64,000 bases of DNA from Verrucomicrobiaceae bacterium (GTDB taxonomy: Bacteria; Verrucomicrobiota; Verrucomicrobiia; Verrucomicrobiales; Verrucomicrobiaceae): contig JADJPM010000001.1 in the NCBI GenBank assembly GCA_016713245.1, forward strand, positions 1,364,001-1,428,000, written 5' to 3'. Position 1 is the stretch's first letter; each line of letters starts with the position of its first letter. A program made the position numbers and the translations under genes. Below, in pieces: positions 52,167 through 60,487 of the stretch. The notes under the pieces are model-generated. The model had not been told where the DNA came from and searched no databases. It was given only the letters and a program-made list of their open reading frames with translations.

Positions 52167-53207
52167 ATGACCTTTGCCGAGCTTCACCGCATCTATCACC
52201 AGCCCTTCTTCAACCTCCTCAAGCAGGCCCGCGCCGTGCATGACGAGCACTGGACGGACAACGCGGTGCAGCTTTGCACCCTGCTGAGCATCAAGACCGG
52301 CGGTTGCAGCGAGGACTGCGGCTACTGCGCCCAGAGCGCCCGCTACACCACCGGTGTGCAGGCGGAGAAGCTCATGCCGAAGGAGCAGGTCATGGAGCGT
52401 GCTCTCGCCGCACGGGCCAACGGCTCCACCCGCTTCTGCATGGGTGCCGCGTGGAAAGGCGTGCGCAAAGGCACCCAGAAGTTCGATCAGGTGCTCGACA
52501 TCGTGCGCGACGTTTCCAAGCTCGGCATGGAAGTCTGCGTGACGCTCGGCGAGCTCGGTGCTGATGAGGCTGCCGACCTCAAGGAGGCCGGTGTGACCGC
52601 CTACAACCACAACGTGGACACCTCTCCCGAGCACTACCCGAACATCGTCAGCACCCACAGCTTTGAAGACCGCCTCCGCACCATCCGCCATGCGCAGGAT
52701 GCCGGCATGTCCGTCTGCTGCGGCGGCATCCTCGGCCTCGGCGAGACCATCGAGGACCGCCTGAAGATGCTGGAAGTCATCGCGAACTTCAATCCGCAGC
52801 CCGAGAGCGTGCCGATCAATGCGCTGATGCCCATCAAAGGCACCCCGCTGGGCGACAACGAGGTCGTCGATGCCTTTGCCTTCATCCGCATGATCGCCGT
52901 CACACGCATCGCCATCCCGAAGGCCAAGGTCCGCCTCAGCGCCGGCCGCACCAATTTGAGCCGCGAGGCCCAGGCGCTGGCCTACTTCGCCGGCGCGAAC
53001 TCCATCTTCTACGGCGACAAGCTTCTCACCGCCGCCAATCCGCGTGCCAACGAGGACATGAAGCTCCTCCGCGACCTCGGCCTCATGCCGCTGGAGCCCA
53101 ATCCCGACCTCGAAGCCCCCCAGTCCATGGACGGCGTGCCGCTGAGCCCTTGCTGCGATCATTCTTGTCACCAAGAAGAACACGCCACGGCTGGCTGTGC
53201 GGTTTGA
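52167..53207 (+). CDS. bioB: Biotin synthase
   Basis: A 346-residue radical-SAM enzyme. The radical-SAM cluster motif CxxxCxxC is Cys47-Ser-Glu-Asp-Cys51-Gly-Tyr-Cys54, preceded by KTGG and followed by AQSARY. BioB landmarks 'ARANGSTRFCMGAAWKG', 'CVTLGELG', 'YNHNVDTSPEHYPNI', CCGGILGLGET and 'RLSAGRTNLSREAQALAYFAGANSIFYG' are all intact, including the Cys and Arg residues of the [2Fe-2S] site. It inserts sulfur into dethiobiotin. A Cys/His-rich C-terminal tail (CCDHSCHQEEHATAGC) is an additional feature. Followed by the heptamer palindrome, which may end the transcript. Confidence 0.96.
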   Translation: MTFAELHRIYHQPFFNLLKQARAVHDEHWTDNAVQLCTLLSIKTGGCSEDCGYCAQSARYTTGVQAEKLMPKEQVMERALAARANGSTRFCMGAAWKGVRKGTQKFDQVLDIVRDVSKLGMEVCVTLGELGADEAADLKEAGVTAYNHNVDTSPEHYPNIVSTHSFEDRLRTIRHAQDAGMSVCCGGILGLGETIEDRLKMLEVIANFNPQPESVPINALMPIKGTPLGDNEVVDAFAFIRMIAVTRIAIPKAKVRLSAGRTNLSREAQALAYFAGANSIFYGDKLLTAANPRANEDMKLLRDLGLMPLEPNPDLEAPQSMDGVPLSPCCDHSCHQEEHATAGCAV

Positions 53208-53232
53208 GGAAGCCGTGAGCGTTGGGCGGTGA

Positions 53233-53335
53233 GAAGTTAGAAGTTAGAAGTGAGAAGTGAGAAGTAAGAGGTGAGAAGTGGTCGGCCACGGCTCTGTACG
53301 TCTGACATCTCACTTCTTACCTCTCACGTCTGACT
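53233..53335. repeat. Palindrome of degenerate heptamers between bioB and valS
   Basis: Left arm 53233-53281: seven units GAAGTTA, GAAGTTA, GAAGTGA, GAAGTGA, GAAGTAA, GAGGTGA, GAAGTGG. Right arm 53301-53335: TCTGACA, TCTCACT, TCTTACC, TCTCACG, TCTGACT (consensus TCTNACN), the reverse complement of the left. The 19-base centre contains GGCCACGGC. It forms a long stem with mismatches at fixed degenerate positions. Confidence 0.9.
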
Positions 53336-53393
53336 CTCCCCGTTCGCGAGGGCTTGCGCCTGGGGCATTCCGCCCCATCTTCGCGCCCCTTTT

Positions 53394-56363
53394 ATGCCCG
53401 AACTCGACAAATCCTACACGCCAGCCGAGGTCGAAGCCCGCTGGTATCAGCGCTGGCTCGACGACAAATGCTTTGAAGCCGATCCCGCCCGCGTCAGCGA
53501 GAAGCGCCCGGCTTATTCCATCGTCATCCCGCCGCCGAACGTCACGGGCATCCTCACGCTCGGCCATGTGCTGAACAACACCATCCAGGACATCCTCGCC
53601 CGCCGCGCCCGCATGCTGGGGAAGGAAGTGCTCTGGCTGCCCGGCACCGACCATGCCGGCATTGCCACGCAAAACGTCGTCGAAAAGACGCTGAAAAAGC
53701 AGGGCGTCATCAAGCACCGCGACGATCTCGGCCGCGAGGGCCTCGTGGCGAAGATCTGGGAGTGGAAGGAGAAGCATGGCGGCATCATCATCGAGCAGCT
53801 CAAGAAACTCGGCGCCTCCTGCGACTGGAGCCGCGAGCGCTTCACCTTTGACGACGACTACAACGCCTGCGTCATGCGCGTGTTCGTCGATCTCTACAAA
53901 AAGGGCCTCATCTACCGTGGCAAGCGCATGGTGAACTGGTGCCCGTCCTCCCTCACCGCGCTCAGCGATGAGGAGGTCGTCATGAAGGCGCAAAACGCCA
54001 TCATGTATCATTTCAAAGTCGAGGTCGTCGAAGAACCCGGCACCTGGCTCACCATCGCCACCACGCGTCCCGAAGTGATTCCTGGCGACACTGCTATCGC
54101 CGTGAATCCGAAGGACGAGCGCTATGCGCATCTCATCGGCAAACACGTGCGCCGTCCGCTGCCGGTCGAAGATCAGGCGCTGCTGCCGATCATCGCCGAT
54201 GAGCATGTCGATTTCACCTTCGGCACCGGCGTGCTGAAAGTCACGCCCGCGCATGACAAGGCCGACTTTGAGATCTGGACGCGTATTCGTTACCAAGGTC
54301 GTGTTCAGCACATCGCAGAATTGGCAGATATGCAGCCGATAGATGTGATGCATCCGAACGGCGTGCTCAACGAGCTCGCTGGCAAGGACCTCGCTGGCAT
54401 GGAGCGTTTCGCCGCCCGCAAACGCGCCGCCGAGTTGCTCGCGGAAATCGGCAGCCTCGTCAAAGAGGAGCCCTATCAGAACAACCTCGGCTACTCCGAG
54501 CGTGCCGACGTGCCGATCGAGAGCCGCTTGAGCGAGCAGTGGTTCCTCAAATACCCGAGCGTGAAGGAAGCACGAGAGTGTGTCGCGCAGGAAGGGAGCG
54601 CACGCGTCTCGCGTGCTGAGGTCGGCGTCCCGCCGGGCTCCGTCCCTGGAGCAGACGACACGCTGGAACGGCATTCCGCGGGGACGCGAAATGCAGCACG
54701 CGAGGACGCGTGCGCTCCATCCATGCGTTTCCACCCCGACCGCTGGGCGAAGGTCTATGACCACTGGATGACCGGCCTTCAGGACTGGTGCATCAGCCGC
54801 CAGGTCTGGTGGGGTCATCGCGTGCCGGTTTGGCATCGCAAATCGACGCAGGGAAGTTGGGAAGAATGTTTGCCAGGTCTTTTTGGCGCACGAATTCCGA
54901 CCACGACTGATATGCATAGCGCTGAAGGATTCGAGACGTCGCTATCGCAGCAGGAAGGACACACCACAGTGTTTCAAAGCTATCCAATCGGGACTCAAGA
55001 AGAGACTTATGCCGCAACCACGTCTGAGGTTGAAGCAGCGATTCTTGAGAAAGCAGGCTTCACCCAAGACCCCGACGTCCTCGACACCTGGTTCAGCTCC
55101 TGGCTGTGGCCCTTCGCGACGATGGGATGGCCGGAGAAGACTTCCACGTTGAAGGCTTTCTATCCCACGACCGATCTCGTCACGGGGCCGGACATCATCT
55201 TCTTCTGGGTCGCGCGCATGATCATGGCGGGCTTCGAATGGATGGGCGAGCTGCCGTTCAAGAACGTCTATTTCACCGGCATCATCCGCGACAAGCAGGG
55301 CCGCAAAATGTCCAAATCGCTCGGCAATTCGCCCGATCCGCTGGAGCTCATCGCGAGCTACAGCGCCGATGCGTTGCGCTTTGGCATCATGCGCAGTGCG
55401 CCGCTGGGTCAGGACATTTGCTTCGACGACAAGAACGTCGAGCTCGGCCGCAACTTCTGCACCAAGCTCTGGAACGCCGCCCGCTTCCGCCAGATGCAAG
55501 GCGGCGAGGTTTGTGCTGACATAGTTTTGGACTGTCTCAGTGTATTTGACCGAGCTATCCTGAAAGAACTCGAAAGGCTGATTAGAAACGTAAACATCGG
55601 ATATGACATTTACGACTTCAGCCTCATTGCATCGGCTTTATACGAGTTCTTTTGGAAAGAGTTCTGCGATTGGTATTTGGAAGCTGCCAAAGCTGCCTTG
55701 ACCGGGAAAGATGAAAATCAAAAGAAAGCTGCCTTGGCAGTAATCGACAAGATTCTAAGCGTGCTCTTACGGCTGCTGCATCCGTTTATTCCGTTTGTTA
55801 CAGAGGAGCTTTGGCATGGAATGGGATACTCAAAGAATGGTGGTTCAATCATGTTCGAGGCTTGGCCAAGTTCTTCTGAACTTCCTTATATTTGGACATT
55901 GAACGACCCTGATGAGATTTCGGCCAGAGGCAGATACACCGTAGCCACTGTCGGCCGCACGTTGAAAAGCAACTACAACATTGCTGCAAGTAAGCGCACC
56001 CGATTCGTACTGAAGCCAAATGCTACGCTTAGCCAACACGAGATAGAGGTAATCAAGGTCCTTTTGTGCGCCGAGCCATTGGAAGTGGACCCAAATTACA
56101 CTGGAGCACAAGGCGCATGGACTCCAGTCGGAGACCTCTTTATGCCCCTCGATGGCCTCATTGATGTCGAAGCCGAGCGCGCCCGCATCGGCAAAGAAGC
56201 CGCCAAGGTCGAGTCCGAGCTGGAGAAAGTCAGCGCCAAGCTCGCCGACACGAACTTCACCTCCAAAGTCCCGCAAAAGGTGCTCGACGAGCATCAGCAG
56301 CGGAAGACCGACTGGCAGGAAAAGCTGGCGAAGCTCAAGGTGATGCTCGAAGCGCTCGGGTGA
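53394..56363 (+). CDS. valS: Valine--tRNA ligase, mosaic with an inserted palindrome and a lower-GC 3' segment
   Basis: A 989-residue class I synthetase. The nucleotide-binding site PPPNVTGILTLGH (46-58; HIGH-like) and KMSKSLGNSPDP (from 639) are intact, as are the editing domain (about 200-380) and the C-terminal coiled coil. Three oddities: an in-frame 124-base palindrome insertion at about 401-442; lower-GC stretches near 54280-54345 and 54838-55065; and a clear composition change from 55507 to about 56150 (residues about 705-920). The last 200 bases return to native composition. The KMSKS region and the C-terminal end are repeated at 59290-60459. It may still be functional because both halves are in frame; if so it is the only complete copy in the window. 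Confidence 0.93.
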   Translation: MPELDKSYTPAEVEARWYQRWLDDKCFEADPARVSEKRPAYSIVIPPPNVTGILTLGHVLNNTIQDILARRARMLGKEVLWLPGTDHAGIATQNVVEKTLKKQGVIKHRDDLGREGLVAKIWEWKEKHGGIIIEQLKKLGASCDWSRERFTFDDDYNACVMRVFVDLYKKGLIYRGKRMVNWCPSSLTALSDEEVVMKAQNAIMYHFKVEVVEEPGTWLTIATTRPEVIPGDTAIAVNPKDERYAHLIGKHVRRPLPVEDQALLPIIADEHVDFTFGTGVLKVTPAHDKADFEIWTRIRYQGRVQHIAELADMQPIDVMHPNGVLNELAGKDLAGMERFAARKRAAELLAEIGSLVKEEPYQNNLGYSERADVPIESRLSEQWFLKYPSVKEARECVAQEGSARVSRAEVGVPPGSVPGADDTLERHSAGTRNAAREDACAPSMRFHPDRWAKVYDHWMTGLQDWCISRQVWWGHRVPVWHRKSTQGSWEECLPGLFGARIPTTTDMHSAEGFETSLSQQEGHTTVFQSYPIGTQEETYAATTSEVEAAILEKAGFTQDPDVLDTWFSSWLWPFATMGWPEKTSTLKAFYPTTDLVTGPDIIFFWVARMIMAGFEWMGELPFKNVYFTGIIRDKQGRKMSKSLGNSPDPLELIASYSADALRFGIMRSAPLGQDICFDDKNVELGRNFCTKLWNAARFRQMQGGEVCADIVLDCLSVFDRAILKELERLIRNVNIGYDIYDFSLIASALYEFFWKEFCDWYLEAAKAALTGKDENQKKAALAVIDKILSVLLRLLHPFIPFVTEELWHGMGYSKNGGSIMFEAWPSSSELPYIWTLNDPDEISARGRYTVATVGRTLKSNYNIAASKRTRFVLKPNATLSQHEIEVIKVLLCAEPLEVDPNYTGAQGAWTPVGDLFMPLDGLIDVEAERARIGKEAAKVESELEKVSAKLADTNFTSKVPQKVLDEHQQRKTDWQEKLAKLKVMLEALG
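54595..54718. repeat. Palindromic element inserted in frame inside valS
   Basis: Outer arms GGAGCGCACGCGTCTCGCGTGC and GCAGCACGCGAGGACGCGTGC followed by GCTCC are near-perfect reverse complements. The element adds residues roughly 401-442 (the AREDACAP region) between KEARECV and MRFHPDRW, which adjoin in normal ValRS proteins. Length and frame keep the coding intact. Comparable to in-frame palindromic elements known from other bacteria. Confidence 0.85.
55221..55506 (+). repeat. Left copy of a 286-bp repeat within valS (KMSKS region)
   Basis: It aligns without gaps to 59290-59575. About fifteen substitutions are visible, mostly at third codon positions (for example GAATGG/GAGTGG). Downstream of it the left copy continues with the low-GC 3' part, the right copy with native-looking valS sequence. 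Confidence 0.93.
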
Positions 56364-56388
56364 CGGCAAGCTATTGCAATGTGACGGG

Positions 56389-58026
56389 TCACTCGATCTT
56401 CGATTGATCGTCACCGGATAGCTCTTCGATTTCTCGCCGGAGTTTCTCGGCCTCAGCCTGGAGTTGTTCGATGTCCTTAGTGATCCCGGCGATTTGCTCG
56501 GTGACCGCACGGTCCAGTTCATCCTCGTTAACCTCCATCGCTTCGTGCAACTTGAAGCTCGGGCTGCGCTTCAGCGTGTCGGTGGCTTCGATCACGGAGA
56601 GCATCTCCGCCTCCAGGCTGTGCAGTAGCTTTTGCAGATGGTCCGGGTCGTCATCGTCGCGCAGGTCGATTGCCGTCCAGCCGCGCCGCATCACAAAGGC
56701 ATTGGGATCAGCGGCGATTTTTCGCAGCGTGCCCAGATCGCCGCTGTCTTTGGCCTCGTTGATCGCTCCCGTGAGCTTGGTGTAGGTCGCTTGCTTGTCA
56801 GGCTCGTTCGCATAGCGGTCGGGATGGTAGAGCTTCACGAGGTCGCGCCACATCCGCTTGAGTTCAGCTTCTTCATTATCGGAAAGCCGGTGCCGGGCCT
56901 CCATCTCCGCGCCAATGTCTTGGTAATCTTGCTTCGTCTGGGCCTCGGCCTCCTGGAATTCATCCCCCACCTTGGAGGCCGCTTCCTCACCATCACTGAG
57001 GAGCTTCTGGACATAAACGCGGCGATAGCGCACCACGAGCCGCAGGCGGTCGCGTTCTTCAAAGTGCTTCCGCAGGCGTTTGAAGACCGCCGCCTGCACT
57101 ACTGTGACACGGCTCTTCTGCGAGGTGTAGTCCGCCTCCAGGTCTGCCAGCCGCAGCCGGGCGGCATCAATGAGCTGCCGCAGGTGCTGAACCCGCGGGT
57201 CCACATACACGACCACCTCATGACCGAAGTGGCTGGCGCTTTTGCCTTCGGCTGGCGCCGTGAAGCGTAGCGTAGGTTCCGGCGGCGGCTGGTTGAGCGC
57301 ACGCAGATACCAGCGCCCCATGCTGGCGCTTTGCGGGTTCGATGACTCCGCCAGCCATTCCAGCCACGCCCGCACTTCGGGATCATGCCGCGCATCTAGA
57401 AAGGACCTCCCCTTATGCTTGCCGAAGGTCAGACGTGAGGGATACCACTCCTCCTCGGCGTAGGCATTCATCGCCTTCCAGTCGTCCAGCCCGCGCTGCT
57501 CTAGCATCGGGCGCAGCACCTCGCTGAAGAGCGCGGCAGCGGTCTGCACATCGGCGAGGGAGCCGGACACTTCGGGTTCTGGCAGACAGTAAAACTGCCG
57601 CAGGGTGTTCAACGTACAACTCCCTGAGGGTACCGGATCGAGCAAACGATGAGCAAGTCGCAGGAGGCACAATCCTTTCTTGTCAGTGGGAAATGCGCGG
57701 CGCTGTTCCTCACCGGCAGGGAGCAGAGCTTCGTTCAAATGATGCTCGGCATTGTAGGCCGCTAACGGGCTGCTACCGCACCAGTTGGCGAAGGCTTGAA
57801 GCACCAATTGGAGGGCTTCTCCATCGCGCTCCAGTATGTTACGGGAATACCCATGCGTCGCCGAGACGCCTGTTAGCCAGTCCAGAGGCGGCTGCACCAG
57901 TTTGCGAAACGGCTGACCTATCGGCTCCCAGCCTTGCATTTTTCGCGCGGCCAGTTCGACCAGATGCTGAGTTCCCTTCAATTTGAAGACATCTGTGTCG
58001 AAAAGAATCCATTCAAGGTTCAGCAT
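56389..58026 (-). CDS. Exonuclease-like/FGKxKG/J-domain fusion protein
   Basis: A 545-residue protein with three parts. Residues 1-175 follow the DnaQ-type 3'-5' exonuclease fold: 'LFDTD' at 8-12 (usual F-D-x-E), 'VQPPLDWLTGVSATHGY' at 44-60, 'AAYNAEHHLN' at 89-98 (usual AHNAxFD), and 'SLADVQTAAALF' near 156-167. Asp10 and Asp159 remain but Glu, the Asp after NAxF and the active His are changed, so nuclease activity is doubtful. Residues 198-228 (LTFGKHKGRSFLDARHD) match the FGKxKG zinc-less domain known in some exonuclease C-termini. Residues about 405-455 contain an HPD (YHPDRY) J domain. A coiled coil ends it. The start is the ATG at 58026, two bases after the LRR stop. I know no characterised system with this order. 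Confidence 0.7.
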   Translation of the reverse strand: MLNLEWILFDTDVFKLKGTQHLVELAARKMQGWEPIGQPFRKLVQPPLDWLTGVSATHGYSRNILERDGEALQLVLQAFANWCGSSPLAAYNAEHHLNEALLPAGEEQRRAFPTDKKGLCLLRLAHRLLDPVPSGSCTLNTLRQFYCLPEPEVSGSLADVQTAAALFSEVLRPMLEQRGLDDWKAMNAYAEEEWYPSRLTFGKHKGRSFLDARHDPEVRAWLEWLAESSNPQSASMGRWYLRALNQPPPEPTLRFTAPAEGKSASHFGHEVVVYVDPRVQHLRQLIDAARLRLADLEADYTSQKSRVTVVQAAVFKRLRKHFEERDRLRLVVRYRRVYVQKLLSDGEEAASKVGDEFQEAEAQTKQDYQDIGAEMEARHRLSDNEEAELKRMWRDLVKLYHPDRYANEPDKQATYTKLTGAINEAKDSGDLGTLRKIAADPNAFVMRRGWTAIDLRDDDDPDHLQKLLHSLEAEMLSVIEATDTLKRSPSFKLHEAMEVNEDELDRAVTEQIAGITKDIEQLQAEAEKLRREIEELSGDDQSKIE

Positions 58027-58028
58027 GG

Positions 58029-58988
58029 TCAAAAGTTTTGGTCTGGACGTTGGATTAAGGGGATTTGTGCTTCAGTGAAATAAATTAAAGAATTCAGTGC
58101 TTTCAGAGGTGTGATGTCGAGTTCAGAGATCAGATTGCCAAGGCAAAAAAGCTCCTGCAACTCGGGTACAGCGCTCAGGTCGAGTTTAGATATCTTGTTC
58201 GTTTCGCATCCCAGCTCGAGCAATGCGGGAACCGCGCTGAGATCTAGCTCAGTGATCTGGTTGCCGCCACAACGCAGCACCCTTAAAGCCGAAACTGCGG
58301 TCAGATCTAGCTCAACAAGCTCATTGAGGGTACATCTCAGTTCTTGCAACGCGGGCACTTTACTGAGATCGAGTTCAGTGATCTGATTGTTGGTACAGTC
58401 CAGAAATTGTAACTTCGGAACCTCGCTGATAACGAGTTCGTTAAGTTGTTGATCAACAATCCAGAGCCGCTTCAGCTCGGGGAGTTGTGGTTTGAAGTAT
58501 GTCAGTTTTTTTGCTCCACCCCAGATCACCAAGGACTCCAGTACCAACCCCACCTGCCAGCGGGCGCAGTCCACAGGCAGCCAGTCCCGGTTCAAGGCGA
58601 TGCGTTTCAGCCGTCCGTCTTCGATGAGGGTTCGCATGTCATCCTTCCACCCCCATAGCTTCTTCTCAGCCTCCGGCAACCTGAGGAGATGCTCGAGCAC
58701 CAGTTCGGGCTTGAGGCCCAGCTCATCTGCCCACGCTAGGATTTGTAGATAGGTCGGCTCAGAGAGCAGATGCTCCCCAATGGCGAAGCGCGGCACCAAG
58801 GCAGACGTCTGGGCCTCCATGATCTCAAGCGCCCCTGTAACCATCTCCTCGACGATGCACCGACCAGCCGAACCCTCGCGAGCCAGACTGCGGCCGGGCT
58901 GCGCGATGAGGGACCAGTTTTCTTCGTCTGCCATGAAATTATAAAATGCAGTGGCCCCACCTTGCCAATCCAGCAAACGACATTTCAC
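58029..58988 (-). CDS. Leucine-rich-repeat protein, cytoplasmic
   Basis: A 319-residue protein without signal peptide. From about residue 170 it carries about six LRR units of 21-22 residues with the pattern 'LDLSAVPALxELxCxxNxI(T/S)E', the Bacteroidetes/Verrucomicrobia LRR style. The N-terminal 150 residues are helical and unrecognised. It lies upstream of and in operon with the exonuclease/J-domain gene (2-base gap), suggesting a complex, perhaps with LRR as sensor. Divergent from the chimeric ORF at 59050. Confidence 0.8.
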   Translation of the reverse strand: MKCRLLDWQGGATAFYNFMADEENWSLIAQPGRSLAREGSAGRCIVEEMVTGALEIMEAQTSALVPRFAIGEHLLSEPTYLQILAWADELGLKPELVLEHLLRLPEAEKKLWGWKDDMRTLIEDGRLKRIALNRDWLPVDCARWQVGLVLESLVIWGGAKKLTYFKPQLPELKRLWIVDQQLNELVISEVPKLQFLDCTNNQITELDLSKVPALQELRCTLNELVELDLTAVSALRVLRCGGNQITELDLSAVPALLELGCETNKISKLDLSAVPELQELFCLGNLISELDITPLKALNSLIYFTEAQIPLIQRPDQNF

Positions 58989-59049
58989 AAACCAAGGCTG
59001 CTGATACGCAAAACCGTTGCCTCAAATTTTTTCCGGCCAAGGCTGTGGA

Positions 59050-60459
59050 ATGGACAAAAGTACCCGTGCATCTGAAAGCGCAAACCAGACAGATTTCGCC
59101 GAATCCCTCAAGATGACTATCGGTGTGATGAAACAACTCCCGGCGTCGAAACACTGGGATGATGCCAAGCAAAAAGGGCTGAAGCTCCCAGTGGATCTAC
59201 GGATACTGGTTGATGATGCCTGCATTGACTCCATGCTCCTGACCGTTCGCACTTTCGATGAGTTCTTAAACCTGAGAGAAAAAGGAAGCATCATGGCGGG
59301 CTTCGAGTGGATGGGCGAGCTGCCGTTCAAGAACGTTTATTTCACTGGCATCATCCGCGACAATCAGGGCCGCAAAATGTCCAAATCGCTCGGCAATTCG
59401 CCCGATCCGCTGGAGCTCATCGCGAGCTACAGCGCGGATGCGTTGCGCTTCGGCATCATGCGCAGTGCGCCGCTCGGCCAGGACATCTGCTTCGACGAAA
59501 AGAACGTCGAGCTTGGCCGCAACTTCTGCACCAAGCTCTGGAACGCCGCGCGTTTCCGCCAGATGCAGGGCGGCGCCACCGAGACGGAGATCAGCGCCGC
59601 GCTCCTCAGCAGCGACGACAAATGGATCCTCCTGCGCCTCAACACGGCCATCGTCGAAGTCAGTACCGCTTTGGAAGAATACCGCTTCAGCGACGCCACC
59701 TCCACGCTCTACCGCTTCTTCTGGAGCGAGTATTGCGACTGGTATGTCGAAGCCTCCAAAGCCGTCCTCCAAGGCAGCGACGAGAAGCGCAAAGCGAACA
59801 CCCTGGCCGTCATCGACTTCGTGCTCGGCCAGACGCTGCGTCTCTTCCATCCCTTCATGCCCTTCATCACCGAAGAGCTCTGGCATGGCATGGGCTTCAG
59901 CGCCGACATGCCGGAAAATCAGGGCGGCAAGAGCATCATGTTCGCCCCTTGGCCGAAACCGCTCGATGCGGACGAACTCGCCCACTTCGGCATCCTTCCC
60001 GAAGACGAACAGGCTGCGAACGACAAGTACAAGGCCGTGGAGCTTGGCCGTGGTTTGAAGAGCACCTTCAACATCAACAAGAAGGTGCGTTTCGTGCTCA
60101 AACCGGCCTCCGAGCTGCCCGCGCACGAAATCGAGGTTTTGCGCATCCTTCTCAACGCGGAGCCCTTGGAGGTCGATGCGGCCTTCCAGCCGAAAAAAGG
60201 CACTCCGGCGGCTCTGACGCCCCTCGGCGAGCTTTTCCTGCCTCTCGACGGTTTGATCGATGTGGACGCCGAAACGGCCCGCGTCGGCAAAGAGGTCGCC
60301 AAGGTCGAATCCGAGCTCGAAAAGGTCACCGCCAAGCTCGCCGACACGAACTTCACCTCCAAAGTCCCGCAGAAGGTGCTCGACGAGCATCAGCAGCGAA
60401 AGACCGACTGGGAGGAGAAGCTCGCGAAGCTCAAAGTGATGCTCGAAGCCCTCGGCTGA
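59050..60459 (+). pseudogene. Chimeric ORF: unknown N-terminal 80 residues fused to a truncated native valS 3' part
   Basis: Read from MDKSTRASESAN the first 80 residues (to 'EFLNLREKGS') have no valS similarity; they look like the 5' part of an island gene cut off at the junction (59290). From there the frame continues as ValRS from EWMGELPFK through KMSKS to the C-terminal coiled coil, identical in style to native valS. The N-terminal half (catalytic HIGH region and editing domain) is missing, so it cannot act as a synthetase on its own. It is retained in frame, possibly by chance. Confidence 0.75.
59290..59575 (+). repeat. Right copy of the 286-bp valS repeat
   Basis: Direct repeat of 55221-55506. 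It marks the right boundary of the island; everything after 59576 is native-type valS sequence that continues the host gene. Confidence 0.93.
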
Positions 60460-60487
60460 TCGATTTCGATGCGGCGAAGCAAAGTAG

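Larger units (their letters stand above)
55507..59575. mobile_element. Putative island inserted in valS carrying an exonuclease/J-domain and LRR pair
   Basis: The 4069-base unit between the end of the left and the end of the right 286-bp copy. Left to right: a low-GC valS 3' half, a native-like valS end, an exonuclease/J-domain gene, an LRR gene, a chimeric ORF start, and the right repeat. Native-type valS resumes right after (59576-60459). No integrase is present. The arrangement fits a single-crossover insertion of a circular donor carrying a diverged valS 3' fragment, which leaves one complete hybrid valS and one truncated copy. Confidence 0.7.

Noticed and set aside
53233..53335. Possible CRISPR remnant from repeated 7-mers.
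   Set aside because: No spacers, repeats too short and arranged as opposed arms, with no cas gene in the window.
53394..56363. An intein or intron interrupting valS.
   Set aside because: The insert at 54595-54718 is only 124 bases, palindromic and without splicing blocks; the duplicated 3' part is explained by recombination.
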